Shown piece after piece: positions 23,610 through 36,727 of a stretch of DNA of 64,000 nt. The notes beneath the pieces are model-generated. The model was given only the letters and a program-made list of their open reading frames with translations, did no database searches and was not told the origin of the DNA. The translations under genes were made by a program, and so were the position numbers. Source of the stretch: Xestospongia muta (lineage: Eukaryota; Porifera; Demospongiae; Haplosclerida; Petrosiidae); NCBI GenBank assembly GCA_963693285.1, contig OY848918.1, positions 14,940,263 through 15,004,262 on the forward strand. The letters run 5' to 3'. How positions within the stretch are numbered: position 1 is the first letter of the stretch; each line of letters starts with the position of its first letter.

Positions 23610-26600
23610 ATAGAACCTGGCCATCTACTGTGTCATAACATAACTCACCTGTCTACTGTGTCTTAATGTAAAACTCCCATCTACTCTGTCATAACGTAAC
23701 TCACCTGTCTACTGTGTCTTAATGTAAAACTCCCATCTACTCTGTCATAACGTAACTCACCTGTCTACTGTGTCCTAATGTAAAACTCCCATCTACTGTG
23801 TCATAACGTAACTCACCTGTCTACTGTGTCCTAATGTAAAACACCCATTTTCTGTGTCATAATGTAACTCACCTGTCTACTGTGTCCTAATGTAAAACTG
23901 CTATCTACTGTGTCATAACGTAACTCACCTGTCTACTGTGTCCTAATGTAAAACCTATCTACTCAACTGTGTCATAACGTAACTCACCTGTCTACTGTGT
24001 CCTAATGTAAAACTCCCATCAACTGTGTCATAACGTAACTCACCTGTCTACTGTGTCCTAATGTAACACTAACATCTACTGTGTCATAAGGTAACTCACC
24101 TGTCTACTGTGTCCTAATGTAAAACTCCTATCTACTGTGTCATAATGTAACTCACCTGTCTACTGTGTCCTAATGTAAAACTCCCATCTACTGTGTCATA
24201 ACGTAACTCACCTGTCTATTGTGTCCTAATGTAAAACCTATCTACTCAACTGTGTCATAACGTAACTCACCTGTCTACTGTGTCCTAATGTAAAACCCAT
24301 CTACTCAACTGTGTCATAACGTAACTCACCTGTCTACTGTGTCCTAATGTAAAACCTATCTACTCAACTGTGTCATAACGTAACTCACCTGTCTACTGTG
24401 TCCTAATGTAAAACTCCCATCAACTGTGTCATAACGTAACTCACCTGTCTACTGTGTCCTAATGTAACACTCACATCTACTGTGTCATAAGGTAACTCAC
24501 CTGTCTACTGTGTCCTAATGTAAAACTCCTATCTACTGTGTCATAATGTAACTCACCTGTCTACTGTGTCCTAATGTAAAACTCCCATCTACTGTGTCAT
24601 AACGTAACTCACCTGTCTATTGTGTCCTAATGTAAAACCTATCTACTCAACTGTGTCATAACGTAACTCACCTGTCTACTGTGTCCTAATGTAAAACCCA
24701 TCTACTCAACTGTGTCATAACGTAACTCACCAGTCTACTGTGTCTAATGTAAAACCTATCTACTCAACTGTGTCATAATGTAACTCACCTGTCTACTGTG
24801 TCCTAATGTAACACTCCCATCTACTGTGTCATAACATAACTCACCTGTCTACTGTGTCCTAATGTAAAACTCCCATCTACTGTGTCATAACATAACTCAC
24901 CTGTCTACTGTGTCCTAATGTAAAACTCCCATCTACTGTGTCATAACGTAACTCACCTGTCTACTGTGTCCTAATGTAAAACCTATCTACTCAACTGTGT
25001 CATAAGGTAACTCACCTGTCTACTGTGTCCTAATGTAACACTCTTATCTACTGTGTCATAACGTAACTCACCTGTCTACTGTGTCCTAATGTAAAACCTA
25101 TCTATTCAACTGTGTCATAAGGTAACTCACCTGTCTACTGTGTCCTAATGTAACACTCCCATCTACTGTGTCATAACGTAACTCACCTGTCTACTGTGTC
25201 CTAATGTAACACTCACATCTACTGTGTCATAATGTAACTCACCTGTCTACTGTGTCCTAATGTAAAACTCCCATCTACTGTGTCATAACGTAACTCACCT
25301 GTCTACTGTGTCCTAATGTAACACTCACATCTACTGTGTCATAATGTAACTCACCTGTCTACTGTGTCCTAATGTAAAACTCCCATCTACTGTGTCATAA
25401 CGTAACTCACCTGTCTACTGTGTCCTAATGTAAAACCTATCTACTCCACTGTGTCATAACGTAACTCACCTGTCTACTGTGTCCTAATGTAAAACTCCCA
25501 TCTACTGTGTCATAACGTAACTCACCTGTCTACTGTGTCTTAATGTAAAACCTATCTACTCAACTGTGTCATAACGTAACTCACCTGTCTACTGTGTCCT
25601 AATGTAACACTCCCATCTTCTGTGTCATAATGTAACTCACCTGTCTACTGTGTCCTAATGTAAAACCTATCTACTCAACTGTGTCATAACGTAACTCACC
25701 TGTCTACTGTGTCCTAATGTAAAACTCCCATCAACTGTGTCATAACGTAACTCACCTGTTTACTGTGTCCTAATGTAAAATCTATCTACTCAACTGTGTG
25801 ATAACGTAACTCACCTGTCTACTGTGTCCTAATGTAAAACCTATCTACTCAACTGTGTCATAACGTAACTCACCTGTCTACTGTGTCCTAATGTAAAACT
25901 CCCATCAACTGTGTCATAACGTAACTCACCTGTCTACTGTGTCCTAATGTAAAACTCCTATCTACTGTGTCATAACATAACTCACCTGTGTACTGTGTCC
26001 TAATGTAAAACTCCCATCAACTGTGTCATAACGTAACTCACCTGTTTACTGTGTCCTAATGTAAAATCTATCTACTCAACTGTGTGATAACGTAACTCAC
26101 CTGTCTACTGTGTCCTAATGTAAAACCTATCTACTCAACTGTGTCATAACGTAACTCACCTGTCTACTGTGTCCTAATGTAAAACTCCCATCAACTGTGT
26201 CATAACGTAACTCACCTGTCTACTGTGTCCTAATGTAACACTCTCATCTACTGTGTCATAAGGTAACTCACTTGTCTACTGTGTCCTAATGTAAAACTCC
26301 TATCTACTGTGTCATAACATAACTCACCTGTCTACTGTGTCCTAATGTAAAACCTATCTACTCAACTGTGTCATAAGGTAACTCACCTGTCTACTGTGTC
26401 CTAATGTAACACTCTTATCTACTGTGTCATAACGTAACTCACCTGTCTACTGTGTCCTAATGTAACACTCCCATCTTCTGTGTCATAATGTAACTCACCT
26501 GTCTACTGTGTCCTAATGTAACACTCCCATCTTCTGTGTCATAACGTAACTCACCTATCTACTGTGTCCTAATGTAAAACTCCCATTTTCTGTGTCATAA

Positions 26601-27090
26601 CGTAACTCACCTGTGTACTGTGTCCTAATGTAAAACTGCTATCTACTGTGTCATAACGTAACTCACCTGTCTACTGTGTCCTAATGTAAAACTGCTATCT
26701 ACTGTGTCATAACATAATTCACCTGTCTACTGTGTCCTAATGTAAAACCTATCTACTCAACTGTGTCATAAGGTAACTCACCTGTCTACTGTGTCCTAAT
26801 GTAACACTCTTATCTACTGTGTCATAACGTAACTCACCTGTCTACTGTGTCCTAATGTAACACTCCCATCTTCTGTGTCATAATGTAACTCACCTGTCTA
26901 CTGTGTCCTAATGTAACACTCCCATCTTCTGTGTCATAACGTAACTCACCTGTCTACTGTGTCCTAATGTAAAACTCCCATTTTCTGTGTCATAACGTAA
27001 CTCACCTGTGTACTGTGTCCTAATGTAAAACTGCTATCTACTGTGTCATAACGTAACTCACCTGTCTACTGTGTCCTATTGTAACTGTGC
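23610..27090. repeat. 56/59-bp dimeric satellite with higher-order structure
   Basis: About sixty dimers alternate a half with ctgtctactgtgtcctaatg and a half with tactgtgtcataacgtaact. Two lengths occur: about 56 bp (ctcccatctactg form) and 59 bp (cctatctactcaactg form). Blocks of several dimers recur; for example the run near 24010 returns near 24412 and the run near 26370 near 26766, giving a period of about 400 bp. The same 24-bp ancestor as at 20-21 kb is evident. Confidence 0.93.
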
Positions 27091-27470
27091 CATCTACTCT
27101 GTCATAATGTAATTGTCTCAACTACTCTGTTTTAATACAATTGTCCCATTTACTGTGTCCTAATATAATTCTCCCATCTATTGTGTCCTATTGTAATTGT
27201 TCTGTATCCTGTAACCTGATATAATTCTCCCATTGATATGTGATAATGTAACTCACTTGCGTACTGTGTCCTAATTTAACTGTCTCAGCTACTGTCTCAA
27301 CTTCTGTGTTCTAATACAATTGTCCCATCAACTGTGTCCTAATATAATTCTCCCATCTACTGTGTCCTGTTGTAATTGTTCTGTATCCTGTAACCTGATT
27401 AATTGTCCCATTGATGTGTCATAATGCAACTCGTCTGTCTACTGTGTCCTAATGTAACAGTCCCAGAGAT
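27091..27470. repeat. Degenerate edge of the dimeric satellite
   Basis: Decayed units with ctgtgtcctaatataattct-like text. Two ~200-bp blocks (near 27120 and 27300) resemble each other. Confidence 0.7.
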
Positions 27471-28000
27471 TTTTATTTTGAGCATGATAGGCCATTAAAA
27501 ATATTTAAGCATATTAGGCCATTTAAAATATATTTTGAGCATATTAGACCATTAAAAATATTTTTTGAGCATAATAGGCCATTAAAATATTTTTTGAGCA
27601 TATTAGACCATTAAAAATATATTTTGAGCATAATAGGCCATTAAAAATATATTTTGAGCATAATAGGCCATTAAAAATATTTTTTGAGCATATTAGGCCA
27701 TTAAAAATATATTTTGAGCATATTAGACCATTAAAAATATTTTTTGAGCATATTAGGCCATTAAAAATATATTTTGAGCATATTAGGCCTTTAAAAATAT
27801 ATTTTGAGCATATTAGACCATTAAAATATTTTTTGAGCATAATAGGCCATTAAAATATTTTTTGAGCATATTAGACCATTAAAAATATATTTTGAGCATA
27901 ATAGACCATTAAAAATATTTTTTGAGCATATTAGGCCATTAAAAATATTTTTTGAGCATATTAGGCCATTAAAAATATTTTTTGAGCATATTAGGCCATT
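27471..28000. repeat. 30-bp minisatellite
   Basis: About 17 units of gagcatattaggccattaaa plus an A/T run, with variants (aatagg, tagacc). Because 30 is a multiple of three, a long minus-strand frame (27544-27840) arises; it is a repeat artefact. Confidence 0.93.
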
Positions 28001-28134
28001 AAAAAAGAATGAGAGGTGGTAGGGTGGGGGGACGGCAATACAGTACCACCTCCACGTGGTGTCGTCTGGAGCATCATAGGTGTGCTAACTATGATGTACT
28101 AAGAGTACTGTTGATCCTCGGCTCATTCTTTTTT
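28001..28134. other. Self-complementary block, MITE or structured RNA
   Basis: Begins aaaaaagaatgag and ends with its exact reverse complement (28122-28134). Inside are further stems: gaggtggta (28013-28021) with taccacctc (28044-28052), catcatag (28072-28079) with ctatgatg (28089-28096), and gtact (28096-28100) with agtac (28104-28108). This gives a closed multi-branch fold. A G-rich loop (gggtggggggacgg) lies inside the first stem. It could be a small MITE or a non-coding RNA. Confidence 0.5.
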
Positions 28135-28771
28135 GAACTGTATAGATATAGTAGCACATTATTAGTAGATTTTAGAGTTTGAAAGTGTTATAGCAAAAGG
28201 TTCCATCAATAACATACCTGATGTGGCCAGCCTCACAACTTTAGTGATTTTTTACAATTACACTAAAGCCTTCTTTTGGATTTTTTGGCATTTTTTTAAT
28301 AGTTTGTATAGCTTTTGTTATAATTGGAGAATCCATGCCCAATTGCTTGTTAATGATATGTTTTGTATTTATGAGACAAACCTTACTGAAAGACAAATTT
28401 TTTTAGATATTGCCTGAGCTTTGGATATTTAAACACTATTTCAAAGTATGTTAAATAATTAAAACCATTTCTCACTAACATATGCTTCAGATAAAAATAT
28501 ATTGAGTCAAATGTCAAATTTTACCTGAATGGAGTATATATATTATATGTATAAATGTAATATAGTATGTATTTTCTATAACATTTTACCAAATGAGGTT
28601 ATGTCTCAAAGCTGGTGGTGATGAGTTATGGCAGTAGTGCAGTAAATTTGGACTACATCAGCAAGTTTTCATAAAAGGTACAATAACTTTTTCCTTGTAT
28701 AATAGATTAGTAACAATAATATAATGATACATTCTTTTCATAATACATTTAATACATTCCTTCTTTGTTAG
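28135..28771. other. Intergenic, no feature seen
   Basis: A 64-codon frame (28223-28417) is low complexity and hydrophobic, with no support. Nothing else is recognised. Confidence 0.4.
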
Positions 28772-29006
28772 GATTAGTGAAATTTTTAAAGAACACAAGT
28801 CATCCCTAGATGTATGTGGTTTAACACTTGTTATTCCTATTGAGGTCATCACACTAACAGATTCTTTATATGAAGTAACTGCTCAAGATGTGTGTGGTAC
28901 AATGTACAATAAGTTTTCTGAAGGTAACAAACTTATCAGTGCTGTGTGTGATACACTTCTATGTCCAGGTCCTCTGATTTTGTCAATCGAATTGTTGTTT
29001 ATTTAG
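28772..29006 (+). CDS. Orphan exon-like open frame
   Basis: After an acceptor-like ctttgttag, 77 codons stay open, starting ISEIFKEHKSSLDVCGLTLV and ending LSIELLFI before a TAG. The composition is protein-like (mixed charged and aliphatic residues, four Cys). I do not recognise a domain. No upstream exon in a matching phase could be found, because the preceding donor candidate is closed by a stop. It may be the last exon of an unknown or dead gene. Confidence 0.3.
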
Positions 29007-30945
29007 AGTACTGTGCTCATATAATTGATAAGAAGCAGTCACGATATCTGACTTGTTGTTGCTAAATCAGCACATTGCCTTAAGACCTCTAGTTAATGCT
29101 TATACAAGTAGTTTATGTCAGCAACTTTTTTTAAAGGTAAATTTAAATTAGGAGTACATGTACAAGATTATAAGGACAATTTATAGTCTACAATACACAC
29201 TAATATTTTATATTAAATTTACTTGCAGTAGACTATAGAGTAGTAATGTTATGATTACCCTGCCTGGTATACAAAATTGTTTTTGACTAAATAATTATAT
29301 CTGGGTAGTAAATTGGATTCATAATTGTCAAATACTTAAAGCTTCCATATATCAGAGCTGCTGTGGAGCTTTCAAGTTGGACTTGTATCCCCCTCTCTCA
29401 TTTGCAAGGCTATAAATTCCTCTTATGCTTTAGTGAATAAAATTTGTAGACAGAGTCTAATATTTTATTCCAGAACCTTTTTAAGGCACTCATAGAGATT
29501 TAAAGCTTGTCATTACAATATAGTCAGTTCATTACATTTATTGTTTGTTTTTATGTAGACAAAAGCCATACTATAAAGAAAATGAGTCTCTCTAGTACCA
29601 ATAACAAAGATTGTAAAAACAATTGAAGAAGATATGTTACTTGTCATGTAAGACATAACAATGTGGAGATTTACTTCACCCAAATCCAACAGAAATAGCT
29701 TGCGTGGTATGAACATTCTGAAAATATCTGAAACATTTTGCACAGAAGTAGTCACTTTTAAAAAATTCACGGCTACATGTATGTATATAAATCTTTGTTA
29801 TCTATTATTAAATTATATTAATTTTTTCGATTACTATATATGTTTTTCCATTAACTTTACCATCATCAAAACATTGTATAAAAGGGATATATATTGGCAA
29901 GGACAAAGTCTGTTCAATATCATAGATGTTTGTTACTATTTGCTTTCTTACTGTTTTCTAGGCTGACTTTTGGTAGCCTGGCTAATAAACCATGCTACAG
30001 TGTTTTACCATAGCTATATGAGAAAATGGCCAAAGGAAATGTGTCTTCTACTTCATTGGACAATCTAACTAGCACATTTTAACTTATTATGTTACATTTC
30101 TTAGACCATTATAGAACCTTGTTATTTTATATGCGTTTTGTCTCTTCATCATGATAATTACAATGCAGCATTCAGCAAATTCCTTTCAACAACTTTCAAT
30201 AAGTATTTATAATGTTAGTCTTCAAGTGTGAAGGAGGAATTAATCACTTGAATGCGCTGTAGTCTTCTTGTGAATTATGTAAAATGCATTTAGTTATTCC
30301 CTTCTATGTTTCTACAATATTCATATATTGTAAAATAGAATTTAATATCCTTCCTATTAATCACAAGAATGTCCATGTGTTAATTATATGTGGTTCATAA
30401 CTTAGGCTTTTCTACATTTTCATATATGATGTGAGAATGTGTGTTATATCATCATAAATCCATTCATATTTTTAAAGCCTATTTATTTAATCTTCAAAAG
30501 TAGCATGAAAAATGGAGTAGTCGTATGCATGCATGCATATAGACAGTCTTACAATACATATTGCACACGGACCCACAAAGTTCAAACACCAGTGCCAGTA
30601 TAGGAGTTTAAAAGTTGCAGTTAGTTGATTTATTATTTTTGTAAGGAAATAGTCTTTATTTAGAGAGTTTACAAACAGCACTATCTGTGTAATAAAATTG
30701 CTTTTAAATCAAAGGTACAGCAGATTTTTGCTAGTAACTTATTGATTGTAAGATTTGGCTATGTTGTTAGAACTGCTAACATGATCAAAATATTTGTTTC
30801 AATAATAGTGATTTAATACTTTACATTAATAAGTTTATTGATTGTTGAATTTTTAGTTTATACTTTTATTGAGAAAGAGTAGCATATCCATTTTATCTTG
30901 TTTCAAACTAGTCTTATACAATAGTCAATATATGGTATAATTTTA
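29007..30945. other. Gene-poor stretch
   Basis: Frames at 29513-29770 and 29661-29966 overlap on opposite strands and show no domain or splice support. No repeat was recognised. Confidence 0.4.
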
Positions 30946-30948
30946 AAC

Positions 30949-31496
30949 TTAAGGGAAATGATGAAATAGTATGCCAGACCTTTTGTGAAGACACTGTGGG
31001 TCGGGAAAGATAACTTTAAATTGAATATTTCCATCATTACAATAGTCAAAGGGGCAGTTTTGAGTGTTAATATCACAAGTTATTGAAGATAAATTTAATT
31101 CAGGTCTGCAAACGCAAGTGTTCTTTTCCAACAGAAACCTATGTGGACAGAACTCAATTGTAATGTCAGTGACTTTAGCTAAAGGATCAGATAAAGGTTC
31201 AATTGAACTTTGAAGTGTGGCATATACCTGTGCTGTGATTAATAAAAGATTTGTCTTAAAGGTAATATTGGTACACTGTGCATTCAGTCTAATTTGCCCA
31301 CTTGAGCTATCTGATGACGTCAATTTAATCACACCCTCTGTTAAGCCATTCTTTGCACCAACAGTAGCTAGTGATATATTTATATCAATCCCAGGTATTG
31401 CAGTTATATTGATGTTATTAATAGAACAATTTTGTTTATTCAATTCACAAAAACACACCTTTATAGGATCTGATGACACTATTGATAGACCTGTCT
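30949..31496 (-). CDS. Partial extracellular Cys-rich protein exon
   Basis: An acceptor (cctcaacag) precedes an open frame reading TGLSIVSSDPIKVCFCELNK. It continues with a beta-rich region (N-glycosylation sites such as NIT and NLS) and a Cys-rich tail with FCPHRFLLEKNTCVCRPEL and CDINTQNCPFDYC. The pattern resembles large extracellular proteins known from sponges and cnidarians, in which a CxCRPE-type segment is followed by an R[ST]G-[IL]-x-C-G motif. Here the RSGIL stretch is present, but the Cys-Gly after it is replaced and a stop follows soon. It may be a truncated exon. It lies downstream of, and on the same strand as, the GABA-B-like gene but is not part of its frame. Confidence 0.45.
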
Positions 31497-31818
31497 GTTG
31501 AGGTAGTGAAAAAAGGTTTTAAATTACCACCATATAGGATATTCTGAATAAATGTGTGAATATTTTTGTAGTGAAAATATTGCACAATTTTCACAAAAAT
31601 TTAACAATGAAGTATAATTATTGTTGTTATTGTCTCTTATTTCATTATCTTTTAAGATTACTAACAAAAAAACATCATATTAAAATACATGCATACACAT
31701 ATTTTTAGATATCAAATATACAACAAATGACTAGACTACCTATAATAATTTGTTAGGGACATACTTAAAACTACATTACCCAATGTTGAAGTTTGATATG
31801 CATATTACTAGTTTTGCT

Positions 31819-34469
31819 TTAGTCCATTAGAATATATTGTGATGTACGCATGTTTGAAACTGTATGTTCTCTTTTGTTGGAATCTTCCTCTTCAAACACC
31901 CTCTTACCATTGGGGTCTTTGTATAAAGACCACATCTATTCAATAGAAGATAAAATAATGAAAGTATAACAATATATTAACCTTTGGAACAAATGTCAAA
32001 ATTATAACTCCAGTTGCTCCAAACAATAGTGCTATTACTCTAACACCATCTCCTATATTACTGTAGTCTTCAAGAAAACATGAAGAGATAAAATTAACAA
32101 TAGAAGTCATAGTCACAATGAAGACAATATCAATTACATCTTTAGAGTCATTAACTGCCTTTATTGTAACATTACGAATTTTGAGAGCCAATATTACAGC
32201 TATAACTTCAAGAATTCCAATGTAAATATTAACAATGACATTCCACATATGAGAAACTGTTGTATAGCACCTTATGCTATAATATTCTACAACAATTCCC
32301 TTCTCCTATATTTAAAATAACAAAAGTTTCTCAATTGATATTCCTAAAGTTAGCTCACATTTTTCTCCGGAGGATATTCCTTGTCTTTATAGTTATAATA
32401 TGGACTAGGTCTTGCTTGTGGAATAGCTGTCTTAATTGTTAGTAACAGTATCATAATAGACTCAATAATAACAATTATTATTAGGAGATGCTTGTCTGTT
32501 AATATCTAAAACAATAATATTTGTTGATATTATTGAATATATAAAATTATACAATTTATATGTATACCTTTTTTTTAGAAGTAGGATTACGGAATATATA
32601 ATAGACTCTTATTAGTTTAGCCAAAATTGTTCCAAAGACTAAAGTCATTGCAAGCCATTGTAACCAAAGAATTGTCTATGACAAAAATTTGAATACAATA
32701 TTAGAACAATCTTTAAAATGCATTGAAACATTATTTCAATATGACTATAAGCAGACAATGCTGGGTCATAACATATAAAACACATAGCAGTCTATTATTT
32801 AAGAATTACAATTACATATACAAATAAGTTGTAATGACATTACATATTACAGAAGAGATGGATATTTAAAGAAGTAATTGTACTTACAGAACAAGCAACT
32901 TCGTATATTTTCATATTTTTGTTGTTACTGAAATGAAATAAAAATGAGGTGTACAATATAAATACTCCCAGGATAATAAAATAGTTGAGATTAGGACTAG
33001 TAAGACGAATAATTCTATCATGTAAACATAATTATAACATTACATCATGTGATAAATTAAACATACTTTCTTTTCCTGAAAACAATGTTAAAAATTAGAC
33101 AAATAATTGAGAATACAATACCAATTGATGACCATAAATACACAATAACCAATAATGCAGTTGATTTGGGTACAAACTCTTTAATAGGAGAGCCATCAGG
33201 TGGTAGACCAGCTAATAATGTCAAATTACAATAACACAATTGTTATTAGTTGTAATACCTGGCCAAACTGTAGAGTAATTTTCACTAGGTAAATATATTA
33301 TATTACCACTGGTTATGTTGATAGTAGCATATTTCATCAATGACTCTAAATGAATAAATTGGGTAGTTAAAACGTGGACTTAATAATTGTGTCTACTTAT
33401 ATCTACAATTTAAATACTTACTGTTCCTATATTGTAGTAAATATATTGTTCCTGAAGTCCTGATTCCTTTCTTAGTAAATGCTACATTGCCCTATATGTG
33501 GTAATGATGTAGGTGAAGATAGAATAAAGAAACTTATTAGCTCACAGATTTTCCTGTGAACTCAGTATTTAATAAGTTATATCTTAGTAGACAGTCAGTA
33601 CCAGAAGTCCTGTTATATAATGGAGTGTATGGTCCTATACAGTTAGTCTCATTATCTGTATTGTCATTAATCATATTCAGAGTTGAATTCAATGCTATTA
33701 CAAGACTCCAAACAGCATCATAACCATAAGATGACATACTGGATCTCTTATCTTCCTATAGACATAATTATAGTACTTTATATTACAGTCACTTACAATA
33801 TACACTTACTTCAGTATATTGTTGTACAACTATCCCTCTCTCTACTACTTTAGTAAGTTGTTGTGTAGTACAGGGTACACTAGGATCGGATAAGAGCCAG
33901 TCTTCATTATACCATCCATGTAGCAACCAACCATAGTCAGGATAATAGATCCCTTTACTGTATGCCTAGAAACAATAAACTTATGCTGAAGGCCAAGCTA
34001 TATCATTTGTATATTGTCATTGTTTGGTAAGGTACATATTCTTATAAGCTGACTAGCCAGATTAACAAGTATATTGTCCAACGATGTGTGATATTTTTAC
34101 CTGACATAGAATTTTTCTTGATGTTTCGATAAAGGTATTAAGGAAAATTATTCGAGAATCATTAACCTGCAGAAGTTTTTAAACTGTTTATTTGCAACTT
34201 GGTAGCACAAACTTACAAACAGATCATTAATAATTGAAACATTGTCATATGACCAAACATGAACTGGATTATGCACACTGATATCATGAACTGCCAGACT
34301 TTGTTTTAGCTGATGTTCTAGTTATGCATTAAAAAAATCAAGTATGCAACTACATTATTTCAATGAAGTAACAATATAATGAATGATGAAAGATAATTAT
34401 AATTATTACTAGAAACTATATATAGCAGACAAGTACATTTATCTCATAGTTTGTACATATATATATGTG

Positions 34470-34534
<65 letters not shown>

Positions 34535-36727
34535 TATCATTAGGCAGACAGTATCATTATTGATGACATGATATCATAGTAGCTAAAGTTTGACCTTCAA
34601 CCTACCACATAACAGCAATGTATTCAGATACAGCATTGACATCAATCAATGAAACGTTAATACCATCAACCACAAAATGCTGGTGTTAATTATATTCATA
34701 ATCTTCAAACCACAAATGTTACTTTGGACTACAATGATATCAAGCCACAAATATGTCACTGTCCAACCTAATATCCTCTCAGAACTAATTTCCTCTCAAA
34801 AGTCATTTTTAGGTGACCTGTTCATGTTTTAGCTTTGGTAATAATGTTACATATCAATAAAAAGATTGTACAATGACCACTTTAACGAGGGTAATGCACA
34901 AAACTACAAACAATGGCCTTTTGTAGATATGGACTGCAAAAATCAAACAAGTAACTCAGTAATCACATGGTTAAGATAGTATTTCCAACAAATAACATCT
35001 TACACTCACTTCTAAGAACGGCTTTTATTCACAACCCTCAAATCACAAAACTAATTTTAAGATATAAAGCCACAAGTATATACTTTACAATCTCTCTGAA
35101 CTAATGACCTTACACCACTATTAACTTACGATAATCTGATAGTAAAATAGTTTGTATAGTAAAATAGTTTGTACAGTAACTACTTTAATAAGTGTAATAA
35201 ACTAAACTACAAAGAATGGCCTTTTGTAGATATGGACTTCAAAATTAAACAAGTGATTCAGTAATCACATGTTAATGACATTATTTTCAAAGAATAAACT
35301 TCTTATACTCACTTCTAAAAATGGCTTTTCCACTTCTGTAATAATTGATATCTGTGACCATCCATAGAACTTGATAACAGTAACCAAGGTCTGAATAACA
35401 GGTTCAACAGAAGGGTATAGTTGGTAGTAGTACATTGATTGTTTAATAGTGTTAATTTGCTCAATCATATATGATATCTAAAGGAAATAATAGTAAAAAG
35501 TAACAAACAAGTCACTATATATATATTCTTACTACCAAACTATCATATATTATCACTATTAGAATATACTCAGTCAGTTGTTTTTGTTAATATAGTAAAC
35601 ATATTAAATTACAATTATTAATTAGTTATAGAGTACAAACAATAACATTTAAACTTTATATGTAACTCAATACTGAGAGCTAATTAAGAAACCAAAAAGT
35701 ACTCTTCCTACTTCATTGCCCACTAACATACACCATTGGGCAAAAATGAATACTATTTCAACTGAACTAACTAGTAGTCACCAGCTCTATATAGTACAAC
35801 AATAGTCTGGTGTTCCCACTTTTCCTTAAAGAAGAAGGATCTGGGGACAAGCACAAATTGGACTTACATAACAGGAATGTGGATATTGGTAGAGCATGCA
35901 TACATAGACTTGAGCATGTGTTAAGAGAATGATAATGCAAAATGGCTGTAAGTTTTAATGACTTACTTATCAATTGTCAACTCATGTGGAATAGACGGTA
36001 AAAGAAAAAAAGAAGCTCATAAGTGGACAAGGCATTTCTGTGCCATGCAAGAATTTTGAAGGCTATACAAGTTCTATACATGCTTGTCCTCTGACCCTTC
36101 CTCTCTAAGCAAAGGGGTGGCAACTCTAGTCTAGCACAACATCACAAGGTTAACTATATTAATATACTCTGCAAATTGTGTGTTTCTCTCAAAAGCATAA
36201 TTTTAAAAAAATATGCTAAACAACTAACATTTTTATATCAAATGCAATCTAAATAATCATGCAAGAGGTTGAAATCTAAATAACACAATAATTTTAGTAA
36301 TAATGATCTGCAGAGCTTACTAATGGCACATTTTGATATTCTGCTATATCCATCAAAGCATTGGTAACAAGAGAACAGCCTCCACTAATGATAGCTATCA
36401 GAGGTTGTGATGGTATGGGATTTGCGATATAGTTGAGCATCTCTTTAATAGCAGAAGATTCATCATACTAAAAAAGCAAAAAAGGGTTTATGCTGCTTCT
36501 TATAACTATACACATACCTTTGAATTAATTATTTCTAGTTTATATTCCCATAAGAGATCATTAAATTGTACATCTTTTATTGCTTCTTGAGTACTATCTA
36601 GTGCCTCAGTACAGTTGCGTTTAGATGAGCATACAAATAGAACTCCAAGACTATGAGGAGATCCTTTGACAGCTGGTATACATATCCATATAAGAGCAGC
36701 TAAACAGAGAGTAGCATAGATATTCAT
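31819..36727 (-). CDS. GABA-B-like class C G-protein-coupled receptor
   Basis: Fifteen exons join in phase to 723 residues: 36518-36727, 36321-36467, 35313-35477, 34217-34309, 34101-34166, 33810-33965, 33546-33755, 33422-33491, 33259-33345, 33067-33211, 32888-33014, 32568-32675, 32359-32505, 31982-32305, 31819-31935. Exon 1 encodes a signal peptide (MNIYATLCLAALIWICIPAV). Exons 1-8 form a Venus-flytrap ligand domain (IISGGCSLVTNAL, KFYGWSQISII, PDYGWLLHGWY, YGYDAVWSLVIALN). There is no Cys-rich linker, so the GABA-B rather than the mGluR type is indicated. Seven membrane helices follow, with RLTSPNLNYFIILG at helix 2 and FVPK after helix 7. The tail is short (about 38 residues) and lacks the coiled coil used by vertebrate GABA-B heterodimers. 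The ligand is unknown. The frame is unbroken. Confidence 0.9.
34464..34532. repeat. (GT)n microsatellite in a receptor intron
   Basis: A nearly pure gt run within the intron between exons 3 and 4 of the GABA-B-like gene. Confidence 0.95.
34740..35340. repeat. ~300-bp tandem duplication including an exon 3 edge
   Basis: The segment around 34884-35035 repeats that around 35178-35335 (shared ggccttttgtagatatggac and cactcacttctaa). The second copy contains the 3' end and donor of receptor exon 3. The first copy holds a degenerate duplicate of that edge with its own donor-like gtgagt, but no intact exon. Confidence 0.75.

Noticed and set aside
23610..27090. Possible CRISPR array
   Set aside because: The spacing is regular, but there are no unique spacers: both halves of each unit repeat. 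The context is animal DNA, so this is a satellite.
27544..27840. 98-codon minus-strand frame with a 10-residue repeat (NGLICSKYIF)
   Set aside because: Produced by a 30-bp repeat whose length is a multiple of three. The frame has no other support.
29513..29966. Overlapping frames on both strands
   Set aside because: No domain, splice support or composition typical of protein.
28135..30945. tRNA or rRNA genes
   Set aside because: I looked for cloverleaf A/B-box patterns and rRNA-like segments and saw none in this gap; nothing was noticed elsewhere in the window either.
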